A stretch of 64,000 nt of DNA from Mesorhizobium japonicum MAFF 303099 (GTDB lineage: Bacteria; Pseudomonadota; Alphaproteobacteria; Rhizobiales; Rhizobiaceae): positions 3,752,001-3,816,000 of the forward strand of contig NC_002678.2 of NCBI RefSeq assembly GCF_000009625.1, read 5' to 3'. The stretch's first letter is position 1. Every line of letters starts with the position of its first letter. Made by a program: the position numbers and the translations under genes. Positions 36,066 through 44,844 of this stretch are shown piece after piece. The notes below the pieces were generated by a model that saw only the letters and a program-made list of their open reading frames with translations, did no database searches and was not told the DNA's origin.

Positions 36066-37238
36066 TTAGCGTGAAGCGCCGGCCTCGAACACCTTGTCGC
36101 CGCCGATCCACACGCTTCTTATGTCGAGACCGTCCGACAGCGCAACGATGTCGGCCACCGTGCCGTTGGCCAGGCGGCCAAGCCGGTGCGACTGGCCGAT
36201 CGCCTGCGCCGGATAGAGCGAAGCCATGCGCAAGGCCTCGGACAGATCGACACCGACGATATTGTGCATGAACCGCACGGCCGAGATCATGTCGAGGTCG
36301 GCGCCGGCCAGCGTGCCGTCGGCAAGCCGCAGGCTCCCGTCCTTGCGGTAGATGGTGCGGCCGTTGAGCGTGAACGAGGTCATGTCGGTGCCGATCGTCG
36401 CCATGGCGTCGGTGACCAGCACGATCTTGCCCGGCCCCTGTTTGGCGTCGAGCGCGATCCTGATGGCTGCCGGATGGACATGGATGCCGTCGGCGATCAG
36501 CCCGGCGGACAATGTGCCGATGTCGATGGCCGCGCCGACGAGGCCGGGCTCGCGGTTGCCGATCTGGCTCATCGCGTTGAACAGATGCGTGACCACGGCG
36601 GCGCCGGCCTCGGCGAAGCCCTTTGCCGTGGCGTAGCCCGTATCGGAATGGCCGAGGCTGACGATGATGCCGGCCTTGGCCAAGGCCGCAACACGGGTGG
36701 GATCGACGGATTCCGGCGCGATCGTGGTGAGCAGCACCGGCAGCTTTGGCCGCGCCGCGATCAGCATCACCTGGTCGGCATCCGTCATCGGCCGGATCAG
36801 CGCCGGATCATGCGCGCCCTTGCGCGCGATCGACAGGTGCGGGCCTTCCAGATGCAGGCCGAGGAAGCTGGGCACCTTTTGCAGCGCGGCGGCCTCGCCG
36901 GCGGCGATGGCGGCAGCGGTGATCGCGGGCGTGTCGGTGATCAGCGTCGGCAGCAGCGCCGTCGTGCCGAAGGGTGCATGCGCCCGGCAGATGGTTTCGA
37001 TCGAGGCAACATCGGGGTGGTCGTTGAGCATGACCCCGCCGCCGCCATTGACCTGGATGTCGACGAAGCCCGGCACCAGCATGCCGCCACCGGTGTCGAC
37101 GGCGCGGACATCCCTGGCAATGGCGCCGGAGGGCACAATCGCCTCGACAAGGCCGTCGCGCACGACGAGTGCGGCATCGTCATGCCAGTCGTCACCGTCG
37201 AAAATGCGGGCGCCAGTCAGGGCAAAACGGTCGCTCAT
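36066..37238 (-). CDS. nagA: N-acetylglucosamine-6-phosphate deacetylase
   Basis: 390 residues, family length. NagA removes acetate from GlcNAc-6-phosphate. Amidohydrolase features: [19 protein letters not shown] near residue 55, [12 protein letters not shown] with the metal-binding Glu near 125, [10 protein letters not shown] with the metal His, HLFNAMSQ, and DAMATIG with the catalytic Asp near 285. It overlaps the SIS deaminase gene by ATGA, and the deaminase should use its product glucosamine 6-phosphate. Confidence 0.95.
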   Translation of the reverse strand: MSDRFALTGARIFDGDDWHDDAALVVRDGLVEAIVPSGAIARDVRAVDTGGGMLVPGFVDIQVNGGGGVMLNDHPDVASIETICRAHAPFGTTALLPTLITDTPAITAAAIAAGEAAALQKVPSFLGLHLEGPHLSIARKGAHDPALIRPMTDADQVMLIAARPKLPVLLTTIAPESVDPTRVAALAKAGIIVSLGHSDTGYATAKGFAEAGAAVVTHLFNAMSQIGNREPGLVGAAIDIGTLSAGLIADGIHVHPAAIRIALDAKQGPGKIVLVTDAMATIGTDMTSFTLNGRTIYRKDGSLRLADGTLAGADLDMISAVRFMHNIVGVDLSEALRMASLYPAQAIGQSHRLGRLANGTVADIVALSDGLDIRSVWIGGDKVFEAGASR

Positions 37239-38269
37239 ACTGTCTCCGTCACCTTGCGAAGATTGCGCGGCGTGTCCGGATCGAGGCCGCGATGGCGCGC
37301 GAAGGCCTCGACGAACACGTAGAACGAAACGATCAGTGTCAGCGGATCGGTCAGCGGATGACCGGTGGCGACATGCGGCAGGCGCGTGGCGCGGTTGGCA
37401 AGCGCCGAAGTGACGAACACCGGCGCCCCCTTGGCCGCCAGCCCGTCGGCCGCCTCAGTGATGGAGGGTTCTGACGCATCGCGCGCGGCCAGAGCCAGCA
37501 CCGGAAAGTCGGGACCGATCAGCGCCAGCGGGCCATGCATGACCTCGGCCGCGCTATAGGCCTCGGCATGCATGCCGCAGGTCTCCTTGAACTTAAGCGC
37601 CGCCTCGTTGGCCATCGCCGCCGACGGGCCGCGGCCAAGGATGAACAGCGATTTCTGCTTCTCGATGGTTTCAGCCAGCACGCTCATCCAGTCGCAGGCG
37701 ATCGCCTTGCCGAAATGCTCTGGCAATCGGGCCAGCGCTGCCAGAAGAGCTTCGTCGCCGGTGGAATGCGCCATCAGGGCAAGACCGGCGACGGCGGAAT
37801 TGACGAAGGTCTTGGTCGCCGCGACGCTGCGCTCCGGGCCGGCAAGGATGTCGATCGCATAGTCCGAGGCGCGCGCCAGCGGCGAGTCGGCGGTGTTGGT
37901 GATGGCGATGGTCAGCGCGCCGCCGGCGCGTGCGGTTTCGGCCATGGCGACGATGTCGGGGCTCTTGCCCGACTGCGAGATCGCCAGACAGGCCGAGCCG
38001 TCGAGCCTCAGCTTGCGGCCATAGATCGAGGCAATGGACGGACCGACCGAAGCGACGGCAAGGCCCGCGGTCAGCTCCACGGCATATTTCATGAAGGTCG
38101 CGGCATGGTCGGACGAGCCGCGCGCCACGGTGACAACGAAATGCGGGTCGCGCTCCTTGATACCGCGCCCGGCCTCGGCGAGCGCGGCGCCGGAGCCGTC
38201 GAGCAGGCGGGCGACGGCCTTCGGGATCTCCTCGATCTCGCGTTGCATATGGGTGGTGTTGGAGATCAT
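37235..38269 (-). CDS. SIS-domain glucosamine-6-phosphate deaminase/isomerase (NagB-II/AgaS type)
   Basis: 344 residues with two SIS domains, as in the isomerase half of GlmS but without the glutaminase half. Visible: VTVARGSSDHAATFMKY and AISQSGKSPDIVAM (first SIS), FILGRGPSAAMANEAALKFKE and AEVMHGPLALI (second SIS) and the C-terminal [15 protein letters not shown], matching the GlmS-type tail. Such NagB-II enzymes convert GlcN-6-P to fructose-6-P and ammonia. Flanked by nagA and the regulator with 4-base overlaps on both sides, it fits the step after NagA. Confidence 0.9.
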   Translation of the reverse strand: MISNTTHMQREIEEIPKAVARLLDGSGAALAEAGRGIKERDPHFVVTVARGSSDHAATFMKYAVELTAGLAVASVGPSIASIYGRKLRLDGSACLAISQSGKSPDIVAMAETARAGGALTIAITNTADSPLARASDYAIDILAGPERSVAATKTFVNSAVAGLALMAHSTGDEALLAALARLPEHFGKAIACDWMSVLAETIEKQKSLFILGRGPSAAMANEAALKFKETCGMHAEAYSAAEVMHGPLALIGPDFPVLALAARDASEPSITEAADGLAAKGAPVFVTSALANRATRLPHVATGHPLTDPLTLIVSFYVFVEAFARHRGLDPDTPRNLRKVTETV

Positions 38270-39048
38270 GGTCGGCCCTCTTCGCTCGGCCCTGTCAGCC
38301 GCAGTTCGGCGACGAAATCATAGGCGTCGCCCCGGTAGATGGAGCGGGTGAATTCGATCACCTTGCCGCTCGCCAGATAGGAGATGCGTTCGATATGCAG
38401 GCCGGCGATACCCGGCGGCACTTCGAGCAGGCGCGCATCGCTGTCGCCGAGATTGGCGGCCGAGATGCGCTGCACCGCCCGCACCGGCCGGTTTCCGGTC
38501 AATTCCAGCGCGGCATAGAGCGAGGAGCCGATCCCGGCCGGGTCGGGCAGCACGCTGGCCGACAGCGAGGCGCGTTCGATCGCCAGTGGCGTGTCGTTGG
38601 CGATGCGCAGACGCGCCACGCGCGCCACCAGTTCGCTCGACGACAGGCCAAGCACCATCATCTCGTCGGGCGAGGGCGCGTAGAGGCCGCGGTCCAGCCA
38701 TGCCGAACGCACCGCCATGCCGCGCCGCGCCATGTCTTCGGTAAACGAGGTCAGCCGCGACAGCGATTGCTCGACGCGCTCCATGCGCGGCGCCACGAAA
38801 GTGCCGGAGCCGTGGCGCTGCACGAGGATGCCGCCCTTGACCAGATCCTGCACCGCCTTGCGCACGGTGACGCGCGAAATGTCGGCCTTGGTGGCGATGT
38901 CGCGTTCGGAAGGCAGCGCGTCGCCCGGGCCGATCAGGCCGCGATTGACGGCGTCCTCGATGCTTTTGCGCAGCTGCAGATAGAGCGGCGCGCCGCTTTG
39001 CGCGGACTGCTTCAGCGTGGCAAAGATCTGGTCGGCGGCGTCATTCAT
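38266..39048 (-). CDS. GntR-family regulator (HutC/NagR subfamily) of amino-sugar genes
   Basis: 260 residues from ATG 39048, which overlaps the kinase stop. HTH: PLYLQLRKSIEDAVNRGLIGPGD, LPSERDIATKADISRVTVRKAVQDLVKGGILVQRHGSGTFVA (about 20-90). The effector domain is the UTRA fold (about 105-250), which in NagR and YvoA binds GlcN-6-P or GlcNAc-6-P. It lies inside the four-gene chain kinase-regulator-deaminase-nagA. The likely targets are the TGGTATT boxes in the divergent region at 39949-40112, which would place both arms under its control (inference). Confidence 0.9.
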   Translation of the reverse strand: MNDAADQIFATLKQSAQSGAPLYLQLRKSIEDAVNRGLIGPGDALPSERDIATKADISRVTVRKAVQDLVKGGILVQRHGSGTFVAPRMERVEQSLSRLTSFTEDMARRGMAVRSAWLDRGLYAPSPDEMMVLGLSSSELVARVARLRIANDTPLAIERASLSASVLPDPAGIGSSLYAALELTGNRPVRAVQRISAANLGDSDARLLEVPPGIAGLHIERISYLASGKVIEFTRSIYRGDAYDFVAELRLTGPSEEGRP

Positions 39049-39926
39049 CGCGCCGCCTCCACCGGTCTGGCGAAAAGCCGGACCGCCATCTGCACCGCGC
39101 CGCCCAGCGCATCGTCGAGCGGCGGCTTGAGCAGTGCCCGGTAGCGCGCCGACAGGCGCGGCGCGTAGAGCGGCGCCAGCCCGCCGAGCAGGCAAAGCGG
39201 CGCATCGTCCGAAAGGCCGAGCGCGCCGAGTGACGCCTCGACATCGCCGACCGCCTTGTCGACGATCCAGTTGGCGACGGCATCGCCCTTTTGCGCATGC
39301 TCGAACACTTTCGGCGCGAAGCCGCCGAAATCGCCGGGCTTGGCATTGGTGGTGAATTCCACCACGTCTTCGGGATTGTTGCGGAAGATGGCCATCATGG
39401 CGTCGGTCAGCGGCGAAGCCGCGCGCACGCCGTCATGGGCAAGCAGCGTCTGCTCCAGGAGGTCGCGGCCGATGCGGGCGCCGCTGCCCTGGTCGCCGAC
39501 CTGGAAACCCCAGCCGCCGATGGCACGCGACGTGCCATCCTTGCGCGCCATATAGGCGGTGCCGGTGCCGAGGATGGCCATGGCGCCGTCACCGGAGCCA
39601 ACGGCCCCTTCGAGCGCGATCTCGGCATCGGTCTCGACACGGCTGATGCTGAACGGCAGGATGGCTTCGAGCTGCTGCCGGTAGGTGCCGACATTGGCGC
39701 CAGCGAGGCCGAGAATGGCTGGCGTTTGCGGGATCAGCTCGGGATCCTGCCCGGCGGCGATGAAAGCCTGCCGCGCGGCGTCGACAATGTTCGACCGCGC
39801 CCCGGTGAGGTCGGTGCGGATGTTGGCGGCGCCGCTCTTGGCGCGGCCAATGACCGAACCTTCAACTGTTGCCAGGGCGGCCCTGCAGCTGGTGCCGCCG
39901 CCATCGATACCGAGCACGAATTTCAC
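39045..39926 (-). CDS. N-acetylglucosamine kinase, BadF/BadG family
   Basis: 293 residues from a GTG at 39926, decided by GGAGGAG eight bases upstream; a longer in-frame reading lacks this. ASKHA ATPase: FVLGIDGGGTSCRAAL (phosphate 1) at the N-terminus, AILGTGTAYMARK (phosphate 2), GGWGFQVGDQGSGARIGRDLL (conserved in GlcNAc kinases) and LLGGLAPLYAPRLS (adenosine motif). It should phosphorylate GlcNAc, or GlcN, to the 6-phosphate used by nagA. It is the first gene of the left arm and divergent from murQ. Confidence 0.88.
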   Translation of the reverse strand: MKFVLGIDGGGTSCRAALATVEGSVIGRAKSGAANIRTDLTGARSNIVDAARQAFIAAGQDPELIPQTPAILGLAGANVGTYRQQLEAILPFSISRVETDAEIALEGAVGSGDGAMAILGTGTAYMARKDGTSRAIGGWGFQVGDQGSGARIGRDLLEQTLLAHDGVRAASPLTDAMMAIFRNNPEDVVEFTTNAKPGDFGGFAPKVFEHAQKGDAVANWIVDKAVGDVEASLGALGLSDDAPLCLLGGLAPLYAPRLSARYRALLKPPLDDALGGAVQMAVRLFARPVEAAR

Positions 39927-39948
39927 GCGATTTCTCCTCCGGGCGGAT

Positions 39949-40112
39949 AATACCAATAAAATACCAATAGCCAAGAGTTAATTTCCGTTTCAAAAAGATT
40001 AAGCCGTATTTTATTGAAAATCCTGCACATTTCGTCGGCTCAGCGATTTCCTGTCCGCGATTTCGTTAATGCATGTGGACAAGTGGTATTTTTTTGGTAT
40101 TGTTCTGGTATT
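39949..40112. promoter_or_regulatory. divergent control region with five TGGTATT half-sites at 11-bp spacing
   Basis: Two AATACCA boxes (39949-39955 and 39960-39966) lie on the kinase side and three TGGTATT boxes (40084-40090, 40095-40101, 40106-40112) on the murQ side. Within each group the boxes repeat directly every 11 bp, one helical turn, and the two groups face each other. The last box touches the GGAGGAAC ribosome-binding site of murQ. They are probably operators of the HutC-type regulator encoded in the left arm (inference). The stretch between them is AT-rich. Confidence 0.7.
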
Positions 40113-40124
40113 GGAGGAACACGG

Positions 40125-41084
40125 ATGGCTGAAACGCGCACCGAAGCGCTTCACAGGAATGCCGAGGGGCTGGATATCCAGGCTCCGGAAGCCATCCTTG
40201 TTTCGCTGGCCGATGCGCAGATCGAAGCCGCCAAGGCCGTCCGCAACGCCATCCCCGCCATCGCTCGGGCAGCCGAGATCATCGCCAGCCGGTTGAACGG
40301 CGGCGGCAAGCTCGCCTATGCCGCGGCCGGCAGTTCCGGCCTGATGGCTTTGGCCGACGCCCTGGAGCTTCCCGGCACGTTCGGCATCCAGCGCGACCGC
40401 ATCGCCATCCTGATCGCCGGCGGCGACGAGGCCTTCAAGGCGCTGGCCGGGGGTCCTGAGGATGATACGGAGGAGGCCACGGCGGCCGTCGCCAAGGCCG
40501 GCATCGGCGCCGGCGATTGCCTGATCGCCCTTTCAGCCAGCGGCACCACGCCCTATGCGGTGCGCGCCATCGAGGACGCCCGGCGCCGTGGCGCTGCGAC
40601 GATCGGCATTGCCAACAACAAGGACTCGGCTCTGCTGCGCCAGGCCGAAACCGCCATCCTCTTGGAAACGCCGCCGGAAGTGATCGCCGGCTCGACGCGC
40701 ATGGGCGCCGGCACCGCCCAGAAGATCGCGCTCAACATGTTGTCGACACTGACCGCCGTCCATCTCGGCCATGTCCATGACGGTTATATGGTCAATCTCA
40801 TGGCCGACAACATCAAGCTGCGCGACCGCGCCGCGCGCATCGTCGCCGCCATCAGCGGGCGCGACAGGGACGAAGCCGCCCGGCTGCTCGAAAAGAGCGG
40901 CGGCGCGGTCAAGACCGCCATTCTGCTCGCCGCCGGCGCCGACAGCGCCGATGCGGCGGAGAAACTGCTGGAAGGAACCGGCCAGAAGCTGCGACCGGCG
41001 CTTTCCGCGATCGAGGGGAGCAAGGGGTCAAAAGCCTCTGTTCTCATCAAAACCGAACCTGAAAAAGGTCAACAGGGAGACTGA
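40125..41084 (+). CDS. murQ: N-acetylmuramic acid 6-phosphate etherase
   Basis: 319 residues from ATG 40125 behind GGAGGAAC. MurQ cleaves the lactyl ether of MurNAc-6-P to GlcNAc-6-P and D-lactate. SIS fold: KLAYAAAGSSGLMALADALELPGTFG (with the conserved Glu), ILIAGGDEAF, LAGGPEDDTEEA (second conserved Glu) and LIALSASGTTPYAVRAI, then PPEVIAGSTRMGAGTAQKIALNMLST. The glycine-rich loop AAGSSGLM differs from the GAGTSGRL of E. coli MurQ but is in the same place. It opens the right arm and its product is the NagA substrate. Confidence 0.93.
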   Translation: MAETRTEALHRNAEGLDIQAPEAILVSLADAQIEAAKAVRNAIPAIARAAEIIASRLNGGGKLAYAAAGSSGLMALADALELPGTFGIQRDRIAILIAGGDEAFKALAGGPEDDTEEATAAVAKAGIGAGDCLIALSASGTTPYAVRAIEDARRRGAATIGIANNKDSALLRQAETAILLETPPEVIAGSTRMGAGTAQKIALNMLSTLTAVHLGHVHDGYMVNLMADNIKLRDRAARIVAAISGRDRDEAARLLEKSGGAVKTAILLAAGADSADAAEKLLEGTGQKLRPALSAIEGSKGSKASVLIKTEPEKGQQGD

Positions 41085-41086
41085 GC

Positions 41087-42346
41087 ATGACAACGAAATT
41101 ACTGACGGCACTGCTTCTGGGCACAAGCATTCTCGGCTCGGCCGGGTTGGCTCACGCCGAGGACGTAACGCTCAACATCGAAAGCTGGCGCGGCGACGAC
41201 CTTGCCATCTGGAAGGACAAGCTGATCCCGGCCTTCGAAGCCAAGAATCCCGGCATCAAGGTGGTGTTCGCGCCATCGGCACCGACCGAATATGACGCCG
41301 CCCTCGGCGCCAAGCTCGCCGCCGGCTCGGCGGGCGACCTGATCACCTGCCGCCCCTTCGACAAGTCGCTTGAACTCTACAAGAAGGGCAACCTCGCCGA
41401 TCTCTCGGCGCTGCCCGGCATGGAAAACTTCTCGCCCGTCGCCAAGTCCGCCTGGCAGACCGATGACGGCAAGGCGAGCTTCTGCGTGCCGATGGCGTCG
41501 GTCATCCACGGCTTCATCTACAACAAGGACGCCTTCGACAAGCTCGGCATCAAGGTGCCGACGACCCGCGACGAGTTCTTTGCCGCGCTCGACAAGATCA
41601 AGGCCGACGGCACCTACATCCCGATGGCGATGGGCACCAAGGATCTCTGGGAAGCCGCGACCATGGGCTACCAGAACATCGGCCCCAACTACTGGAAGGG
41701 CGAGGACGGCCGTCAGGCACTGATCAAGGGCACGCAGAAGCTGACCGACAAGGACTGGGTCGCTCCCTATGAGGAACTGGCCAAGTGGAAGCCGTATCTC
41801 GGCGATGGCTTCGAAGCGCAGACCTATCCGGACAGCCAGAACCTGTTCACGCTCGGCCGCGCCGCCATCTACCCGGCCGGCTCGTGGGAAATCGGCCTGT
41901 TCAACACCCAGGCCCAGTTCAAGATGGGCGCCTTCCCGCCGCCGGTCGAGAAAGCCGGCGACACCTGCTACATCTCCGACCATACCGATATCGGCATGGG
42001 CCTGAATGCAGCCTCCAAGCATGCCGACGCGGCCAAGACCTTCCTGTCATGGGTGGCCTCGCCGGATTTCGCCACCATCTACGCCAACGCTCTGCCGGGC
42101 TTCTTCAGCCTGAACTCCTCGCCGGTGAAGATGGCGGACCCGCTGGCGCAGGAATTCGTCTCCTGGCGCGGCAAGTGCAAGTCGACGATCCGCTCGACCT
42201 ACCAGATCCTGTCGCGCGGCACGCCGAACCTCGAGAACGAGACCTGGGTTGAATCGGCCAACGTCATCAACGGCACCGACACGCCGGAAGCCGCGGCCAA
42301 GAAGCTGCAGACCGGTCTCGACAGCTGGTATAAGCCGGCGAAGTAA
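41087..42346 (+). CDS. ABC sugar transporter, substrate-binding protein
   Basis: 419 residues, starting two bases after murQ. A signal peptide (LLTALLLGTSILGSAGLAHAE) targets it to the periplasm. Family 1 extracellular solute-binding fold: VTLNIESWRGDDLAIWKDKLIPAFEAKNPGI near the mature N-terminus, LGAKLAAGSAGDLI, and SVIHGFIYNKDAFDKLG. It belongs to the CUT1 class and likely binds GlcNAc, chitooligosaccharide or anhydro-MurNAc-type sugars, given murQ and nagA (inference). A stem-loop at 42364-42387 follows, which often stabilises binding-protein mRNA. Confidence 0.88.
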   Translation: MTTKLLTALLLGTSILGSAGLAHAEDVTLNIESWRGDDLAIWKDKLIPAFEAKNPGIKVVFAPSAPTEYDAALGAKLAAGSAGDLITCRPFDKSLELYKKGNLADLSALPGMENFSPVAKSAWQTDDGKASFCVPMASVIHGFIYNKDAFDKLGIKVPTTRDEFFAALDKIKADGTYIPMAMGTKDLWEAATMGYQNIGPNYWKGEDGRQALIKGTQKLTDKDWVAPYEELAKWKPYLGDGFEAQTYPDSQNLFTLGRAAIYPAGSWEIGLFNTQAQFKMGAFPPPVEKAGDTCYISDHTDIGMGLNAASKHADAAKTFLSWVASPDFATIYANALPGFFSLNSSPVKMADPLAQEFVSWRGKCKSTIRSTYQILSRGTPNLENETWVESANVINGTDTPEAAAKKLQTGLDSWYKPAK

Positions 42347-42363
42347 GAGCTCAGGCAACGGAG

Positions 42364-42387
42364 CCGGCCGGGCGCATGCCTGGCCGG
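42364..42387 (+). other. stem-loop after the binding-protein gene
   Basis: CCGGCCGGGC pairs with GCCTGGCCGG (one mismatch) around GCAT, without a T tail. In binding-protein operons such stems between the first gene and the permeases commonly stabilise the upstream message and lower downstream expression. The rest of the 253-base gap up to 42599 holds no recognisable gene. Confidence 0.6.
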
Positions 42388-42599
42388 TTCCGGATACCCT
42401 GGCTTTCAGAATAAGTCCGTTCAGATAGCGATTGTCGGCACCGCCTCGCGGCCTTACCCTTGCTCGTCTTGGGGAAGGCTGGCTGATCAGTCGCAGGCCT
42501 TTGTTCTTGCCGCACCGGGCAAGGATGTCTGGGCCGTGCATCGAGGCATCATCTAGCATTGACACCCTTTGGAACCGAGAGACGGCGGGGACCGAACTC

Positions 42600-43529
42600 A
42601 TGGCCGCAGATATCCGACCAAAAAGACCGTTCCGCTGGCATATCGCCATTTTCCTGGCGCCGGCCGTGCTCGTCTATACGGCGATCATGATCCTGCCGCT
42701 GGCCGGCACGCTGCAGCTGTCGCTGTTCCGCAACATCGAGCAGCACCAGGTCTTTGTCGGCCTGGACAATTTCCGCACCCTGTTCGGCGACCCCAACTGG
42801 TCGGTGAACTTCTGGAATGCGCTGCGCAACAATGTCTGGTTCTTCATCATCCATATGCTGGTGCAGAACCCGATCGGCGTCATGCTGGCCGCCCTCTTGT
42901 CCAGCCCGAGGCTTAGATTTGCGGCCTTCTACCGCACGGCGATCTTCGTACCGACCATCCTGTCCTTCGTCATCGTCGGCTTCGCCTGGAAGCTGATCCT
43001 GTCGCCGCTCTGGGGCGTGGCGCCGCATATGATGGACCTGGTCGGCCTGAAAAGCCTGTTCACGCCATGGCTCGGCAAGGAAGAATACGCGCTGACCGCG
43101 CTCAGCCTGATCTCGGTGTGGCAGTTCGTCGGCATCCCGATGATGCTGATCTACGCAGCCCTCCTGTCGATCCCCGACGAGGTCATCGAGGCCGCCGAAT
43201 GCGACGGCATCACCGGCATGTCGCAATTCTGGAAGATCAAGCTGCCGCTGATCCTGCCGTCGATCGGCATCATCTCGATCCTCACCTTCGTCGGCAATTT
43301 CAACGCCTTCGACCTGATCTACACCGCGCAAGGCGCGCTCGCCGGACCGAACTATTCGACCGACATTCTCGGCACCTTCCTCTACCGCGCCTTCTTCGGC
43401 TTCCAGCTGCAGGTCGGCGACCCCAACATGGGGGCGGCGATCGCCACGATGATGTTCCTGATCATCCTCGGCGGCGTCTGCGTCTACCTCTTCCTCGTCC
43501 AGACGCGCCTGCGTCGCTACCAGTTCTGA
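42600..43529 (+). CDS. ABC sugar transporter, permease (MalF-like)
   Basis: 309 residues from ATG 42600 (MAADIRPKRPFRWH); an in-frame upstream extension is not credible. Six hydrophobic helices: IAIFLAPAVLVYTAIMILPLAG starts the first. The inner-membrane-component EAA loop is visible as EVIEAAECDGITGMSQFWKIKLPLILPS near residue 200, where the ATPase docks. CUT1 type. It pairs with the permease 10 bases downstream and the periplasmic protein upstream. Confidence 0.92.
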   Translation: MAADIRPKRPFRWHIAIFLAPAVLVYTAIMILPLAGTLQLSLFRNIEQHQVFVGLDNFRTLFGDPNWSVNFWNALRNNVWFFIIHMLVQNPIGVMLAALLSSPRLRFAAFYRTAIFVPTILSFVIVGFAWKLILSPLWGVAPHMMDLVGLKSLFTPWLGKEEYALTALSLISVWQFVGIPMMLIYAALLSIPDEVIEAAECDGITGMSQFWKIKLPLILPSIGIISILTFVGNFNAFDLIYTAQGALAGPNYSTDILGTFLYRAFFGFQLQVGDPNMGAAIATMMFLIILGGVCVYLFLVQTRLRRYQF

Positions 43530-43539
43530 GGGGCAAGAG

Positions 43540-44379
43540 ATGAGCACCGCCACCCGTTCGCTGCCTCGCACCATCGGCGCCCACGCAATCCTGTTGACCT
43601 ACACGGCGATCGCGCTGTTCCCGGTGATCCTGGTCATCATGAATTCGTTCAAATCCCGCGCCGGCATCTTCGGCGCGCCGTTGACGCCGCCGACGCCGAA
43701 GACCTTCGACCTGATCGGCTACACCACGGTGATCGGCCAGGGCGACTTCATCCACTATTTCCAGAACAGCCTCGTCGTCACCGTCGCCTCGCTGTTCTTC
43801 GTGCTGCTGTTCGGCGCCATGGCGGCGTTTGCGCTGTCGGAATACCGCTTCCGCGGCAATTCGCTGATGGGGCTCTACCTCGCGCTCGGCATCATGATCC
43901 CGATCCGGCTGGGCACCGTCGCCATCCTGCAATTGATGGTGGCGAGCGGCCTGGTCAACACGCTGACGGCGCTGATCCTGGTCTACACCGCGCAAGGCCT
44001 GCCGCTCGCCGTCTTCATCCTGTCGGAATTCATGAAGCAGGTGTCCGACGATTTGAAGAATGCCGGCCGCATCGACGGCCTGTCGGAATACACCATCTTC
44101 TTCCGGCTGGTGCTGCCGCTGGTCAGGCCCTCCATGGCGACGGTCGCCGTCTTCACCATGATCCCGATCTGGAACGATCTGTGGTTCCCGCTGATCCTGG
44201 CGCCGTCGGAAGAGACCAAGACGGTGACGCTCGGCGCGCAGCTCTTCCTCGGCCAGTTCGTCACCAACTGGAACGCCATCCTGGCCGCCCTCTCGCTGGC
44301 GATCATGCCTGTGCTGATCCTCTACGTCATCTTCTCGCGGCAGCTGATCCGCGGCATTACGTCGGGAGCCGTCAAGTGA
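43540..44379 (+). CDS. ABC sugar transporter, permease (MalG-like)
   Basis: 279 residues with six membrane helices, first AHAILLTYTAIALFPVILVIMNSFKSR. The EAA loop DLKNAGRIDGLSEYTIFFRLVLPLVRPSM lies near residue 180 and shows Asp-Asp-Leu-Lys in place of the usual E-A-A, with the conserved Gly kept. CUT1 type. Its stop overlaps the start of the DUF4304 gene (GTGA). Confidence 0.92.
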   Translation: MSTATRSLPRTIGAHAILLTYTAIALFPVILVIMNSFKSRAGIFGAPLTPPTPKTFDLIGYTTVIGQGDFIHYFQNSLVVTVASLFFVLLFGAMAAFALSEYRFRGNSLMGLYLALGIMIPIRLGTVAILQLMVASGLVNTLTALILVYTAQGLPLAVFILSEFMKQVSDDLKNAGRIDGLSEYTIFFRLVLPLVRPSMATVAVFTMIPIWNDLWFPLILAPSEETKTVTLGAQLFLGQFVTNWNAILAALSLAIMPVLILYVIFSRQLIRGITSGAVK

Positions 44380-44843
44380 GCGACGGTCGAGACATCGTCG
44401 TCCAAGCACTAGCAGAGACGGCTAGCCACTATGGATTTCGAGGCGTCCGCGCCACGAATTTCTACCGGGAGTGGCCGGAAACGATCTGCTTGCTGAACCT
44501 TCAGAAGTCTTCCTGGGGGCCGCAGTTCTATGTGAACGCCGCCGTCTGGTTTACCCGGCTTGGCCCGGAGCGTCGGCCGAAAGAACACAAATGTCACATT
44601 CGTTGGCGCGTGGATTCAACGATGGAAGACGAGCAGTCGAAGATGTTCACGCAGGCCCTCAACCTCGAACATCCCTTGCCTGGCGATCTGAGGCTTTCGC
44701 TTATCAAGGACGGGGTCGCTGCTTATGGCTTCCGGCTCTTGTCTCACTGTGAAAGTGAACAAGCAGCTTTGCGAGTTGCGGATGAGCGCGAGCCCCATGT
44801 GATGGTGGCTCTCAAGGCGCGCAGCCAAGAAAAGGCGAACTGA
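44376..44843 (+). CDS. DUF4304-family protein embedded in the transporter operon
   Basis: 155 residues from GTG 44376, which overlaps the permease stop (GTGA). The pattern YGFRGVRATNFYREWPETICLLNLQKSSWGPQFYVNAAVWF fits DUF4304, small proteins of unknown function, some near toxin and immunity genes. It ends two bases before the oxidoreductase start (TGAAATGG), so it is fully coupled to both neighbours. Its base composition looks lower in GC than the flanking genes. It has no obvious part in sugar uptake and may be an insertion into the operon. Function unknown. Confidence 0.7.
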   Translation: MSDGRDIVVQALAETASHYGFRGVRATNFYREWPETICLLNLQKSSWGPQFYVNAAVWFTRLGPERRPKEHKCHIRWRVDSTMEDEQSKMFTQALNLEHPLPGDLRLSLIKDGVAAYGFRLLSHCESEQAALRVADEREPHVMVALKARSQEKAN

Positions 44844-44844
44844 A

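Noticed and set aside
44181..44375. N-terminal extension of the DUF4304 protein by 65 codons
   Set aside because: The extension lies inside the permease gene in another frame; GTG 44376 with stop overlap is the natural start.
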